Source: Adineta steineri | Lineage: Eukaryota; Rotifera; Eurotatoria; Adinetida; Adinetidae | Direction of reading: 5' to 3' | Assembly: GCA_905250115.1 (NCBI GenBank) | Contig: CAJNOI010000167.1 | Span: 35,544-99,543, forward strand | DNA: 64,000 nt | Shown here: positions 40,522 through 56,694 of the stretch, in pieces | How positions within the stretch are numbered: position 1 is the stretch's first letter | How the letters are laid out: each line of letters opens with the position of its first letter | Notes under the pieces: model-generated | Database searches by the model: none | The model's input: the letters and a program-made list of their open reading frames with translations, nothing else | Told to the model about the DNA's origin: nothing | Position numbers and translations under genes: made by a program

Positions 40522-41005
40522 ATGATTTTATCTCATTCAATAGAGTCTATTACGATTGACAAGAAGGGTAAAAAGAATCGGAGCGATGGCTTATTAGTAG
40601 AGAGGTTTTACCTATTTGGATTTATCTCAATAGATTCTAATAGGTGAATCAATATAAAGTTGAACATTTGAGATATTTTCGTTGTAAATAGTATACATAA
40701 TAGTAATATATCGTAACTTTAGATAGCAAATTGAGAAAATTTTTCAAATATGACTGATATATATTTAAGAAATTACTGTTTAACATCTTATAGCTTTCAA
40801 TTATTGTAAATACTCTTCTACTATTGACATATAGCGAACTCTATTTGTAGTTTTTATTCTGATTGGTAGATTGATTTACTCAAATTACAAATAGTTTATT
40901 TATAATAATAACCTAACAGCATAATGTTGTCTTATTTACTTCTATCAGATTGAATAATCATAATCAATTGATTGTAGATTTTTCTATTGAATAGATATCA
41001 TCAAA

Positions 41006-41357
41006 ATGCGTCTCTCATTAAGTCGATTAGGTATGACCTGGGGTAGAATTGGTCAACAACGTGGCAAAGTAAAATCTTATTTTCATCATTAGTATTTGCT
41101 AATAATATTTTTAGGTTGAATATACTCTTTCAGCATATGAACAAAATCCATATGCTGGTGTTTTTGGTGATGTTTCATATCGTTATTATTCTCGACTTTT
41201 TAAGACACTTTTCACAATATGGGTGCCAAATATCTTACTCGGATACGGAGTTTTTACATGGGCTAATTGGGAATATACTCGATGTCAGCGAAAATTACCA
41301 AGTCAATTTGCTGATGAAAAACCACCAGAAAATGAAGCCCATGGTGATGATAAATAG
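41006..41357 (+). CDS. UQCRQ: Cytochrome bc1 complex subunit 8 (QCR8)
   Basis: A small inner-membrane subunit of mitochondrial respiratory complex III that binds next to cytochrome b. Two exons encode about 100 residues: MRLSLSRLGMTWGRIGQQRG, then VEYTLSAYEQNPYAGVFGDV, a transmembrane helix (TIWVPNILLGYGVFTWANWE) and a short charged tail. The pattern YSLSPFEQ...F...P...W..E.....R in vertebrate UQCRQ is matched. The length is close to the usual 80-100. The join at 41068/41115 keeps frame. Confidence 0.82.
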
Positions 41358-41593
41358 ACAATAAATCATCCTATTAAATCCATTACCTTTCCCATTTTTT
41401 TTTCTATGAAGCATCCCGTATTTTTTTTCGGTACCGCGTAGTATAAAGTCGATTATACCATTACTTTTTGTTTGTTTGTTTGAATAAATTAGGAAAACAA
41501 ACAAGAATCGAAAGTTTTTTTTTTATTTTTAAAAACCAACATAGCTTATTTCATAATTGTAGATCATCTTTAACAAGAAAAAAAAATAACAAT

Positions 41594-42827
41594 ATGTCAG
41601 GTATTCATTTTGCTCAAAAAATTCTTTGAGAAAGAATAGAAATTCCATCGTTATTGTAACGATAATTCATAATCATTAGAGATCATACTCAGAGAACGTT
41701 GAATGAGAGAAGTTTGTTTTTGCTTGGAACTAATCTGAGCTATTTAACTATGCAAAACTTTTTTATCGGAAAAGAATACATAAGTACGATATCAGATAAT
41801 TATGACAAAAACTACTGTGAAATACTATTTCATCTGAAAATTGCTGGGAAAACCGTAATTAGCATTTTGTATGTATTGCAAGATGAGAAACATTCAACCC
41901 TCTGGTATAGTGTATAATCTGAGTATACTTTCATTGATCTAATATCTTTCTACAACGATTAATAGACGTAGTCCTCGGAAGAAATTCGAATTGCTTCTAA
42001 GCTATTTTTGTTGAAGGACAACTATTTACCACAGACAATCAATACGTTATCCACAAAGTCTGTTAAACTTGTTTAAGGACATTTGATATCGTTCATTTTA
42101 CATTTCTATTTTAATATGTTGTTTATTCAAATTAGATTTCTATCAATTAACTAATTCAACAACTGATTTTAAGTCACGTTCAAGTGATGTATTTGATAAA
42201 TTAGCAAATCTTGAAAAACAACATGATGTACAGAAAAAAACTCAAAATCCTATATGTATAATTGATGATGAAACTCCTTCAACATCCCAACAAAATCCAA
42301 TAATTCCAAGCAATGCAATTACATTTAAAAAACGTCCAGCTGATGATAGTTTTACTCGTCCAATGGATAAATGGAAAAAATATGATTTAGATGATGTGAA
42401 TGAACATCATTTAGGTGGTATGGGTAATCAACATGCATTAAATGATTTTCTTCGTACACGAGTGAAACCATCAATTACAAAAGAAACTAAAAAAGAAGAT
42501 GAAGAAGAAGATAATCAAGCAATACCTATTTTTCGACGTCCTGCAAAGAAACCAATTCTAGCAAATGAAGATGAAGAAGATAATCGATTTATACCTATAC
42601 GAGCACCTTTACCTCCAACTACAACTGAACCAAAAATTGAAAATGATGATAATGAAGAAGTTGCATATAAACTAAAATCTATACGTAAAAAACCTCGTGG
42701 TGTTGCTTTAAGCACAAACGACAAAAAATCTATTAAAACTCCAATTGAAAATTCTGAAGAGAAAGATGCTACTCCTCTCGATGATAATGAAGAAGAAGAC
42801 ATTGATGATGAACTTTTTGAACCTTAA
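41594..42827 (+). CDS. TSSC4: TSSC4-like U5 snRNP assembly factor
   Basis: TSSC4 is a nuclear protein needed for U5 and tri-snRNP assembly. The main exon starts at 42136 and reads FYQLTNSTTDFKSRSSDVFD then KLANLEKQ, matching the family SRDIF block, and MDKWKKYDLDDVNEHHLGGM, matching WTQYSLEDV, followed by a Lys/Glu-rich acidic tail ending DELFEP. The frame needs one upstream base; the 7-base exon ATGTCAG|GTATTC at 41594-41600 supplies it exactly and gives MSDFYQL. That start exon and the 535-bp intron are inferred. The protein of about 233 residues is shorter than the 329 of human. Confidence 0.7.
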
Positions 42828-43091
42828 TATTATTATTTTTCATTGTATCACAACTAAATAAATTCATGGTTTTTTTTACCGTTGTATAATATCAAAAAAA
42901 AATGACATAAAATAAAAAAAACAAACATTCAGAAAACATTCTTTGTCTTTTTTTTTATCTGACTTAAATACAGATGAATACACACATACATATACAACTA
43001 TGATCCTTGAAAGTTTTTTTTTTATTTTCGACTAGGATAATAAAACACAAAACAAAAAAGTTTATTTTATTTTTTCTCTCAAAAACAAATT

Positions 43092-47001
<3,910 letters not shown>

Positions 47002-47034
47002 GTGGGTGTGACGTTGCTGTCGAATCGCATCAAC

Positions 47035-50000
47035 ATGCAGCCTCAGGCAACACCAACAACCGGAGCAATTATTCGACCTCCATCTCCTGATTTCTCTACA
47101 TTATTACCTGATGAACTTGAACGATTAGAAATTGTTCTACAAAAACAAGCTATTATTGAAAATGAACAAAATCAACGTTTATCTGGTTTACGTCGTACAA
47201 TGGTTCATCTTCAACAAACAATTGATAGTGATTATCAACGACAACGTACAAGTCCATTAAATAATTCATTTAATACATCACCTGTTCAATTATCTCAAAC
47301 AATTTTATCGTCATCTGATATAATACAATGTTATATTTGTTATTCAAATATTGAAATACAATCAAATAATACACCGTTATCACCACCTATATTATGTGCT
47401 GATTGTCATCGACCTATTTGTCGACGTTGTGGAAATTATACGTCACCAGAATTAATTGAAATACATTATGGAAATAATACTGAAAATCAAACACATACAT
47501 CAAAATGGCGTTGTCGAATGTGTATTGTACGTCGTGAAGTAGTCAGGAAATCTGGTATGTTCTAACTAGAGGGAAATATAGATTACAATTAAAACAAAAA
47601 AAAAAGCAGAAAAAGAAGAAGAAGAAGAAAAGAGCATCAATATCATGTATAAATGTCATTTAAATGAAAAAGGAAAAGAAAAAGGAAAAAAAAGAAGAAT
47701 AAATTATAGTTTTGACTAGTTTTTTTTTCTAAGACTACTTGTTTCTATCTTTTCCTTTTTTATTATTATTACAAGAAAAAGATCGTGCTATTCAGAATTT
47801 CATTGCTTTTGTTTTTGATTCTTGTCATTCAATCTTTTTTACAATGAATCTATTTCGAGGTTCTTGGAATGTTATTGAAGACGAGATTCCAGCTCATTCA
47901 CCAGTACGCTTATTACAAAAACTAGCGGCTTATCGAGCACAAACGACTTCAACATCAACACCTTCATCTCCATCTCCATCGCCACAAAATGATCGTAAAT
48001 CAACAATTTTAACTGAATCAACGAATTTTTTTGCACGTCTATGGCGTCCTACGAGTCATCAGAATTCACCACCATCACCACGTTTACTTGATATACATCA
48101 AACAGATTCATCATCGTTTGATCATATCCCAGAACCAAGTCCTGCACTTTCTGATACATCATCTAGTTTATTAACATCACCGAAATTAAATCGTCGTATA
48201 TCATTCATACGTGAAGTTACATCATCAAAAGGTCCACCGCAAGTATTTCCATTTCCACAACCATTACCTCTACCACCACCTCTACCTTTGCCTCCACCTC
48301 CACCACCACCTCCACCACTTCAACCACAACCAACAACATCAAGTATAGTAACTGATCCTTCATTTGAAGATACAACATCGGAACAACCATGTGATACAGC
48401 TAGTGAATTTTATTCTCAAAGTTTTGAAACAAATATTGATAGTAGTAATCCGGGTATAGTCGATGACCAAGATGATGATGATGATTTTCAACAATATCGT
48501 GGATTAACTTATGATGAACGACATCGTCGTTTAAGCTTATCAGCAAAACCTGTGATATCATTAGTACATCAAAAAACCTCATTACCTATGGCAATTCCTA
48601 CACAACAACGTAGTGATAGTCTTGCTTCACCAGAAGCAAATATTGATGTTAGTATGGTAAGTCTCACTAATATTTTAATACAAAAAAAAATGAAAATTTT
48701 TAAAATAATCCTACGAGTAATGTACTTCATTAAATATATACATACATAGATTGAATCATTAAACTAATGAGTGCTTCGTTATGCTTGTTAGTGTGTCTTG
48801 TCATGATTGACATATAGATAAAAGAACTCATTCTTTGATAAAGATAGAAGATGAGCAGTAAATTGTAAAGATGCTTCCTTGAAAATAATCATATATATAG
48901 AAAAAAGCGGAAACAAAAGAGAAGAAAATAATAATACAAGGTAATGTGCATGTATCTCAATCTATATAATCATCGAAGATTAGTATTTCTTGTTTCCGCT
49001 CTTTATTTAGTATATAGTCATTGACAGACAATCAAAACTAGGCTACACTTGTCTAACATACAAAGACATGATCTTAAATATCATAGATCATTTATTTGAA
49101 AATAACCTTAAACAAAAAAAAGAAAGAAAGAAGGAATTATATCTTTTTTCTTCAGGCAATGGATTGTTATACTACTTCAATGATAACAACGCAAGCAATA
49201 AATAATAATACTATACCGTTAATAACTGAGAGAAATTCAACAATAATAACAAATCATAATCATATTAGACGAAAAAGTCGTTCAGGACTTCGAAATTCTG
49301 ATACATGGGCACGTAAACGAGCTTTAATGCAACGTGGTTATGAATGGACAACTACATTTGACAATGTAGATGCAGTAAAAGATAATGATCCGTATAAAAA
49401 TTTTAATAATACAACATCATTAACAGATTCATTTCCATATTCCGATCAACAAAATTCATCATCATCATTAATAGCAATGATGAATAGTACTCAAGTTGAT
49501 TTTTCAAATCATAATTTTCAAGATAATTCATTACGTCGACGACGTTCTTCTCGACGTTTACCAAGAATTCCTTCCAATCATGTTATTTCATCGATTGATA
49601 ATAATCTTAATAATAATGAAATAGATATATCCGATGAAATTATATATACATCATCATCTATGTATTCATCAGGTGATTATCCATCTCAACCTGTACGTGA
49701 AAATTCTCTTGGTAATCGTTCAAATCGTTCGAAAAGTATTGATTCTGATTCATCATTAAAAACTCGTTCAATACATACAAAATTATTATATACACATCAA
49801 TCACCAAATGCTAAATCAGTTGATATATCAAATTTAACACGACAAAAATCATTTCTTGTCGTTAATAATACTTCATTATTACCACAACGTTCACTCGATT
49901 ATCCATGTATTGTACGTAAAGCACAAGATCTATCGGATATTGTTCGAAGACGTATGTTATATTCAAAAATATCTAAACAACAACAAGGTGATAGTTTCTC

Positions 50001-53000
50001 GATAAGTCTGGAACGTGAACATGTACCCAAAGTGCCAAGAAAAATTATTATTAGACAAGATAACAGTATTGAAATTGCATTGAGGTAATTATATATATAT
50101 ATATCAATTATAAAGAATATGAACTAATCATATATTATATTTAGCAGATATTTTGATCTCAAAAGAATTACACTAGGAATGTCTAGATAGGAATAAATGT
50201 GTGACATGAACAGTGAAGCTTAAATAGAATATAAGATATAATTTCATAGACTATAATTAGTAACAAATTTTTTAAAATATATTTTATCTTAAGTAAACCA
50301 CCTAAACTTCGACGACAAACTTTATCTGAAGATTATTATTATGGTTGTAATCCTGATTCAGAATTTGCTGTATCACAAATACCAAATGCTTCATCAACAC
50401 TTGGTATACCTATTCCTTCATCAGCATCAGGTTTATCCGGTGGTGATCGAAGAAAAACAATTGAAACATGTGAAAATATTTTTTTACATGCGGAAGAAAG
50501 TTCGAAATTACGTGCACGTACACCACCATCGAATCCACATAGAATTTTATTACATCGTGATAAAAATGATACATCCATACGAACAAATGGTCTTGGAATG
50601 CGTATTGTAGGTGGACAAGAATGTGAAGATGGTAGTCTTGGTTCGTAGAACAAAAAAAATACTTCTTTAAAGAATAAATATCGGTATATTTCTTGTTTCA
50701 GGATGTTTTGTAACAAATATTTTATATGGTGGTCCAGCTGATGTTCAAGGTAATATTGAAGTAGGTGATCAAATACTTGAATTTAATGGACATTCATTAA
50801 TTGAATCAACATATGAAGAAGTTCGAATTTTACAAGATTATTGTGGTGATATTGTACAATTAGTTGTTCAACATAATAATGTTCGATTACAAATTAATGG
50901 TGGTCAAACATTATCATCAATTGAAATTTCAAGACATTTTGAAACAGTACCACGATTAGCATCATCATTAACACGAAAACGACGAAATTTACCGCCATTA
51001 CCACCATCATTTTCATCATCATTTCCTAAACAACAAAAACGTGAATTATATGAAACTGTTGAAACACTTGAAGTACCAAATGTTAAAGAACTTAAACCAA
51101 TTTTAATTAATCGTGGAAGACTTCTAGGTAAACGAGTTTATTTTTATATCTAAAGTATCCTTATGAGTACTAGAATAGATTCTTTTTATTTTAATTGCAA
51201 ATACAACAAAAAGATATTTAAATCAAATAATCATCTTACTCGAAATAGAAGTCATTATTAAAATATCTAGGGAATTCACATGTATCGTTTTTCTAGGAAA
51301 GAAAAAAAAGAATCTTTTCTCTTGTGATTTAAAACTCTATTTAATTCTTCTTTCAATAAAAAGAATAAATTACTTTATATTCATAGAAAATTTTTGATTG
51401 GAATCCTTTACAATTCGTTGAAAGCTTGTGAGTCTCTATATCAAGACAGAACGTCCTACTTGAGTAGAATTATATGAATAAAAATAATAGTAATTAATTC
51501 GAATCTTGTTTATTGTATTAGTCATATTCGCCATAGAGTTGTCATTAGAAATTTATGGATATCTTTGTACTTAAAGAATAGGAATTAGTAAAATACTTAT
51601 GTTCGTTAACAGTAGTGACCAAAACTATTTTATTTTGTTTTAAGCTCAAATTTGGCATGATGTTGAAGATATGAAATTAGCATTAACAATAATTCAAGCA
51701 AGTAATCTTCCATTACGATCGAATGGTGATCAACCGTATACATTTCTAACTGGTAAAATGCTTTTTGAAGATCGTGGTTTTGATATGTTTGAAACAAAAG
51801 TGATACATTCATCGAATCCAGTTTATAATGAAACATTCGTTTTTCATGAAGTTGAAACAGTTGATGTTCTTCATCTTGAAGTATTACTTTGGGATAAAAA
51901 ACAATATCAATCAGATAGACAAACAACGATTAATAGTAGTACAGATGAAACAGATGAATTTCTTGGTATGGTACAATTACCATTAAGTGAAGCTAATCTT
52001 GAAGATGAACCACGTTGGTATGAATTACGTGATCGTCAAACACGTAAACCATCAACATCAAGTGTAACATTTAAATCATCATCAGCTGAAAGTGGTGATA
52101 GTTTTCGTAAAATGCCACCATTATTATCATCATCAGCAGCAGTAGCAACATCAAATAAACGTCAAGAACGAACACGAACATCTACAGATTTATTAATGCG
52201 TGCTTTGAATCGTTCTGCAACAAATAAAATTGATTCAAATCGAAGAACTTCGACGACAGAAAAAAAATTACAACGTGCAAGTGCTAATAATCCAACAATA
52301 CCATCGATTGTAATGACAAGTATTGATGATGATGATATTGAAGAACAACATTTAAAAGGTACATCAACAATAACTGTACAATCAGTTAAACTTAAACGAC
52401 GAATATCGAAAGGAATTTTAAAATTATTCGATGTTCATCCAAGACGTTACAGTGAAACAACACCGAAAACATCATCAGAAAGTCCAGCATCAAGAAAATT
52501 ATCATCACAAGGACATACAAATGTTGATAGCGAAGATGATATTGATCAAACAGCTGGTATTTCATCTGATAATACAACAAATAGTACGAATAAATCACCT
52601 CGACAAAGTATTATACCACCACCACCAACAATACATACTGAAGAACAACAAACATTGATACGTCCAATACCATTACAACAAATGCCTATTGGACAATTAA
52701 TGTTACCTTATATACCTTCATCACGACATTCATCCATATCTGGTTCAAGAAAATCTTCCGCAGCATCCAATTGTGAAAGTGATGATGATATTGATAGATA
52801 TTTCACATTATCAGAATTACACCAACAAGAACAAGATAAAATAAATGAAAATAATAATGTTCAAACACATACTGTTGGTCCCGGACAAGTTACACCAAGA
52901 AATTATGAAAATATGATTAATGATTACATATATATGGGACAAATTCAACTTGGTTTAATTGTTACCAAAGGATTATTAGAAATAGATGTTATTTGTGCCA

Positions 53001-53650
53001 AAGGACTAGAACGAGTTATTATTGATAATGATAATAATCATCATGCAGCTAGAACTGATGATATTCCACCTGATACGTATGTTAAAACGTAAGTTATTCT
53101 TGGAAACTTTTTAGTTATTCTTTTATATGTTGATTGTTTGAATAAAACATCAAAGTATAGAATTCGAAAAGGAATATTGTATAAGACTAATACTAAAAAA
53201 GTAATACTCATTGCTTCTATCACTCAACAACAAATATATATATAAAAATCAGACTTAGGATACGAACTAAATAAAAAGTATTTTTTTACACTACGATAAA
53301 TTTTTTTACTTATAGATATCTTCGAACGGGTACACGTCGAGTACAAAAACGTAAGACAGCTACTATAAAAGCAAATTACAATCCTGAATATCATGCAAAA
53401 TTAAAATATAATGCTTGCAATGTTATGGGTAAATTTTTGTTTTTCTATTAATTATAATTTTCATTAAATAATTTAAGGTCGTCGTCTTCAAGTAACAGTA
53501 TGGCAACGTGCTGGTAAATTTGAAAAAAATCAATGTATTGGAGAAGCATTTATTCAACTTGATAATTTAACATTAACTCAACATACTCTAGCTTGGTATA
53601 AATTATTCCGAGAAAAATTAGTTGAAAGCGAGTTTTATGATTCAAGTTGA
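47035..53650 (+). CDS. RIMS1: Rab3-interacting molecule RIM (active-zone scaffold; UNC-10/RIMS)
   Basis: RIM organises synaptic-vesicle priming and calcium channels at the presynaptic active zone. About 1,600 residues in eight exons. Domains in order: a helix LLPDELERLEIVLQKQ and a FYVE-like zinc finger with eight Cys (CYICYSN...CADCHRPICRRCG...CRMC), the Rab3/Munc13-binding unit; a Ser/Pro linker with a poly-Pro tract; a PDZ domain (about 50560-50900, LGMRIVGGQECEDGSLGCFV, GDQILEFNGHSLIE); C2A (from 51645, MKLALTIIQASNLPLRS, ending RWYELRDRQ); and C2B (52920-53640, YIYMGQIQLGLIVTKGLLEI, WQRAGKFEKNQCIGEAFIQL). Neither C2 domain has the full calcium-binding Asp set, as in RIM. Start Met 47035 is preferred over 47002. 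Introns 48659-49155 and 51127-51644 are long. Confidence 0.93.
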
Positions 53651-54590
53651 TGTCAGATTTTCATTTGTTTCTATGTGATCGATGACGATGATGTTGTTAA
53701 AATATATGTATACATAATGATAGAGTTTTATCTGTATTTTCTGTTTTGTGGAGATTTGTTTATTGAATAATTTTACCTATATATATATACTATACGATAT
53801 GGTTTAATTTCTTCTTTAAGAATTCATATTAAGTTATAAATAAATTTTTGAAAAGATATCTATTGAAATAGTGAATAAATATATTACCATAACTGCTGCT
53901 ATACAATGAATTAAGAGAATAGAATGTACATAGTGGTGAATTATAGTCTTTATATCACTATGATTCCTTCTAGTAATCTCGAATAATAGAAAAGTGTAAG
54001 CTTTAAATTTATCGACACTTGGTATCAACGATATACTCAGGGTTCTCGATTGTTTTCAAAAGTGGGGGAGGGATAAAATTTGGCAGAAAGCCCAGAAATT
54101 TTGCCAGAAAGTAAAGTGTTTTTATTGGAGTTTCAGGCGAAAATAGCATATAAACCAGATTTCTGATCAAGTTTTCAGCAAAACTTTAAAAGTTTTTGGC
54201 AGAAAGACAGACAGTTTTTCGAATTTTGCGGGGGCTAGACCCCCTAGCCCCTCCTTAATTGGAGATCCTGGATGAACTAATGATCCAATCCATTCTTCGA
54301 AACTTCTCATCGGACTGTCGTATCTCGTGTTTCAATGATATGTATATAATGATTTTTCTTCAATCACATTAAGGATGACTCATTGTAAATCGATTAATAG
54401 TAAATAGAAACTGTTTTAAATATTTTCGTAACGTCACAATCACTTTTTAATTATTATTTTTCAAGTCTAATGAATAATTTTTTTGTACAATAAATTTTGA
54501 TCGAGATTTGAATAACGAAACAATACAAGAGAATAAAAATATATATATTAATAATGACTAGAAATAAGAGAATATTTTGATTTTTTGTTT
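53651..54590. other. 3' region of RIM and BORCS8, with a MITE
   Basis: Convergent 3' ends of two genes. AT-rich except for the element at 54038-54270. No coding signal. Confidence 0.55.
54038..54270. mobile_element. hAT-type MITE (233 bp)
   Basis: The left end CAGGGTTCTCGATT and the right end read inward CAGGATCTCCAATT are inverted with few mismatches. The flanks GATATACT and GATGAACT match at 6 of 8. Three TTTGGCAGAAAG-like direct repeats lie inside (about 54079, 54110 and 54198), and the right end is C-rich (CTAGACCCCCTAGCCCCTCC). Confidence 0.7.
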
Positions 54591-55115
54591 CTATGATGCA
54601 TCTTTTTTCTCCAGTAGTTGTTGTTGAACTTGTTGTTGTTTTAAGAGATTCATTTGTTTACTAATATATACAGATTTTTCTAAATAAGTTGCAATATTCT
54701 AAATAGAATTATTTTCAAATTAGAATTTCATAGAAATAATAAATATATATATTTACATTAAAATGTTCATCACTATTTCCAAGTGATTTAACAGCATCAA
54801 CACTATATTCAACATCAAATATAAGACCATTCATACGATCATGTAAACTTTCAAGTTCAATTCGTTTTTGTATCATTGTTGGTAAAGTTCTTCGTACATG
54901 TTCCTATAAAAACAAAAAATATTTATGAAAAGAAATTATTTTGCTTGTTTATTTACTTGTATTCGATAGAAAGCTAATGATGGTTCATTGGCATTCGATT
55001 GTATCGTTTCATTAATAGCACGTATAGACGAACGTACTTTAGATTCTGTATCAGGATCAGAACGATTTGTTAAAGAATTTAAACGAGATTCTAATAAACT
55101 TGACGATGATATCAT
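54591..55115 (-). CDS. BORCS8: BLOC-1-related complex subunit 8
   Basis: BORC recruits Arl8 to lysosomes (and synaptic vesicle precursors) for kinesin-driven transport. Three exons make about 135 residues. The diagnostic stretch ANEPSLAFYRIQEHVRRTLP is nearly identical to human BORCS8 (ANEPSVALYRLQEHVRRSLP), followed by FDVEYSVDAVKSL like the human YTVEYACSAVKNL. The C terminus is Gln-rich (KQQQQVQQQLLEKKDAS). The ATG at 55115 is 211 bp from the divergent geminin ATG, so the two probably share a promoter. The N-terminal 40 residues are not conserved with human. Confidence 0.92.
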
Positions 55116-55308
55116 ATTAATAATCTATTTATTTAGAAAAATAAATAAAATGTCACAATCTATAAGCAATGTTCAAATCCAATGATATAAAACATTTCTT
55201 TTACTGACATCTATTGTCATATTTCGCGATTGATATATCAATGTCACTTTGTTTTAGAAATATTTCGAATAGAACATATATCAAAAAATTCTATCGATCT
55301 AACTGATG

Positions 55309-55319
55309 ATTTCTTCTAG
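55309..55319 (+). other. Candidate splice/trans-splice acceptor before geminin
   Basis: ATTTCTTCTAG ends 7 bases before ATG 55327. If used as a leader acceptor, it removes the upstream ATG at 55306 and fixes the start at 55327. Inference from pattern only. Confidence 0.35.
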
Positions 55320-55326
55320 ATTAATT

Positions 55327-55946
55327 ATGACACAAAAATCGCCTTCGAAACTTCATTTACTTCATTCAATTGAAAATAATCGAAAAACAAATCAAAAAGC
55401 AAAAACTTCAACAATAAATACAACACAAAATATCGGTATTAATACGGATCAAATACAATTTAATCGTGATATCGGTACAAATACACCTAATTATGCTGAA
55501 CAAATGGCTAAAGCATTAGAAAAAAATAATAATGCTGCTGGAGAAATTGTTCAAATGCTTATGCAAAGTATAATAATCCAGAAAAAAAAAGATTGATCGT
55601 TTTTTTATGTTATTGTAGATGAAGCTTCGGAAGCATATTGGAAATTAATGACTGAACGACGAAAACAAGCTTATGAAGAAACAACTAATGAGAATCAACA
55701 AGTACATTCAATAAAATTATTTCTAATTGATTTATTCTTTTTTTCGTTTTTGTAGTTGCACAATTTTGTTGAAGATTTGAGTAAAGAAAATGAACAACTT
55801 CGTAAAGTATCCAGTCATTGTGATTATTTACAAAATGTTCTTAATGTAATTTGTCTTTTCATTTTCATATTTAATATATTTTTTATATATTTTAGTCATT
55901 TACTCATGAACATGATAGTCTTCTTGATGATAGTCAACCCAATTGA
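55327..55946 (+). CDS. GMNN: Geminin (copy 1)
   Basis: Geminin inhibits the replication-licensing factor CDT1 and also acts in cell-fate control. Four exons give about 155 residues. A basic N terminus (MTQKSPSKLHLLHSIENN) is followed by the CDT1-binding start of the coiled coil, EAYWKLMTERRKQAYEETTN (human YWKEVAEKRRKALYEAL), then ENQQLHNFVEDLSKENEQLR and HCDYLQNVL. It ends in FTHEHDSLLDDSQPN. Introns fall after ENQQ and after NVLN; the second geminin gene has the same ENQQ|LH intron. No obvious RxxL destruction box is seen in the N terminus. A head-to-head neighbour is BORCS8, and copy 2 converges from the other side. Confidence 0.88.
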
Positions 55947-56163
55947 AATAATGTTTGAAAAACGAACTTTGATATGTGAATGTGTATATTTTTTTTAATG
56001 TATATGTATAAAACTCGAAATGAGTTTTTATTTGTCAGATTGTATTATATTTCAAATAGATCAAAAGAGATCATATTTTTTGAATAAAACTCAAGAAAGA
56101 AAATATAATCATATTTTGTTGTTTCTTTGCTTATTTTGAAAATATAATAAATAGTTTTTTGTC

Positions 56164-56233
56164 CAGGTTTATTTTTTCGGAGGGTGTGAATCGAAATGGC
56201 GGGTGAGCGCTGCTCACTCAGCCCACCCACCAG
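56164..56233. repeat. G/C-rich palindrome between the two geminin genes
   Basis: GAGGGTGTGAA (from 56180), then GTGAGC GCT GCTCAC (56203-56217) and CCCACCCACC. It is a short hairpin set in AT-rich DNA whose left motif GAGGGTGTGA recurs at 32819 and 39308. Confidence 0.5.
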
Positions 56234-56694
56234 ATAAAACAGCAGTAAATATGATCTTTTTGTAATTATAAAGATTTCAACCGCTCTTTAGAACTGCTTG
56301 TTTGCTACATAAACACCATTATCTCTCTATGGGCAAGCGTAGTTTCGTCAAAATCAATATTCAACCTTTGATTTTTTTTATGCTTGTAAGAATCCATTTA
56401 AATCAAGATAAACGAATCGCTTTTAACCACTATTTTATGACTTTTCATTTATTAGATAGTTCATGATGAGTCTTACATCATATTTTTCTTTCGATGTTCT
56501 AATACTTTAATATATGAATACAATTTTCTAAATTAATTTCACCTTTATTTTTAATCTATGTGTTTATCGAACGACATCGATTAGTTTTTTTCATTTTATT
56601 TACAATAATGAAACACAAAATAAACACAACAAAATATTTATATCTATATATATATATAAGGATCTATAGTTCACATATTTCTATTTTTTCCAAA

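Larger units (their letters stand above)
37909..41005. other. Long AT-rich intergenic region with telomere-like hairpins
   Basis: About 3.1 kb of extreme A/T content with no credible reading frame. The only structured parts are the G/T-rich hairpins at 39306-39362 and 40465-40521. Confidence 0.6.

Noticed and set aside
41699..41917. 72-residue plus-strand frame before TSSC4
   Set aside because: Lies in the inferred intron, has no domain and no usable donor in phase.
42515..42802. 95-residue minus-strand frame
   Set aside because: Antisense shadow of the acidic TSSC4 tail.
47002..47034. Upstream RIM start (MGVTLLSNRIN)
   Set aside because: The extra 11 residues are not family-like; Met at 47035 is closer to the conserved region. 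It cannot be excluded.
50339..50716. 125-residue minus-strand frame
   Set aside because: Overlaps the RIM exon before the PDZ domain, which has clear frame continuity on the plus strand.
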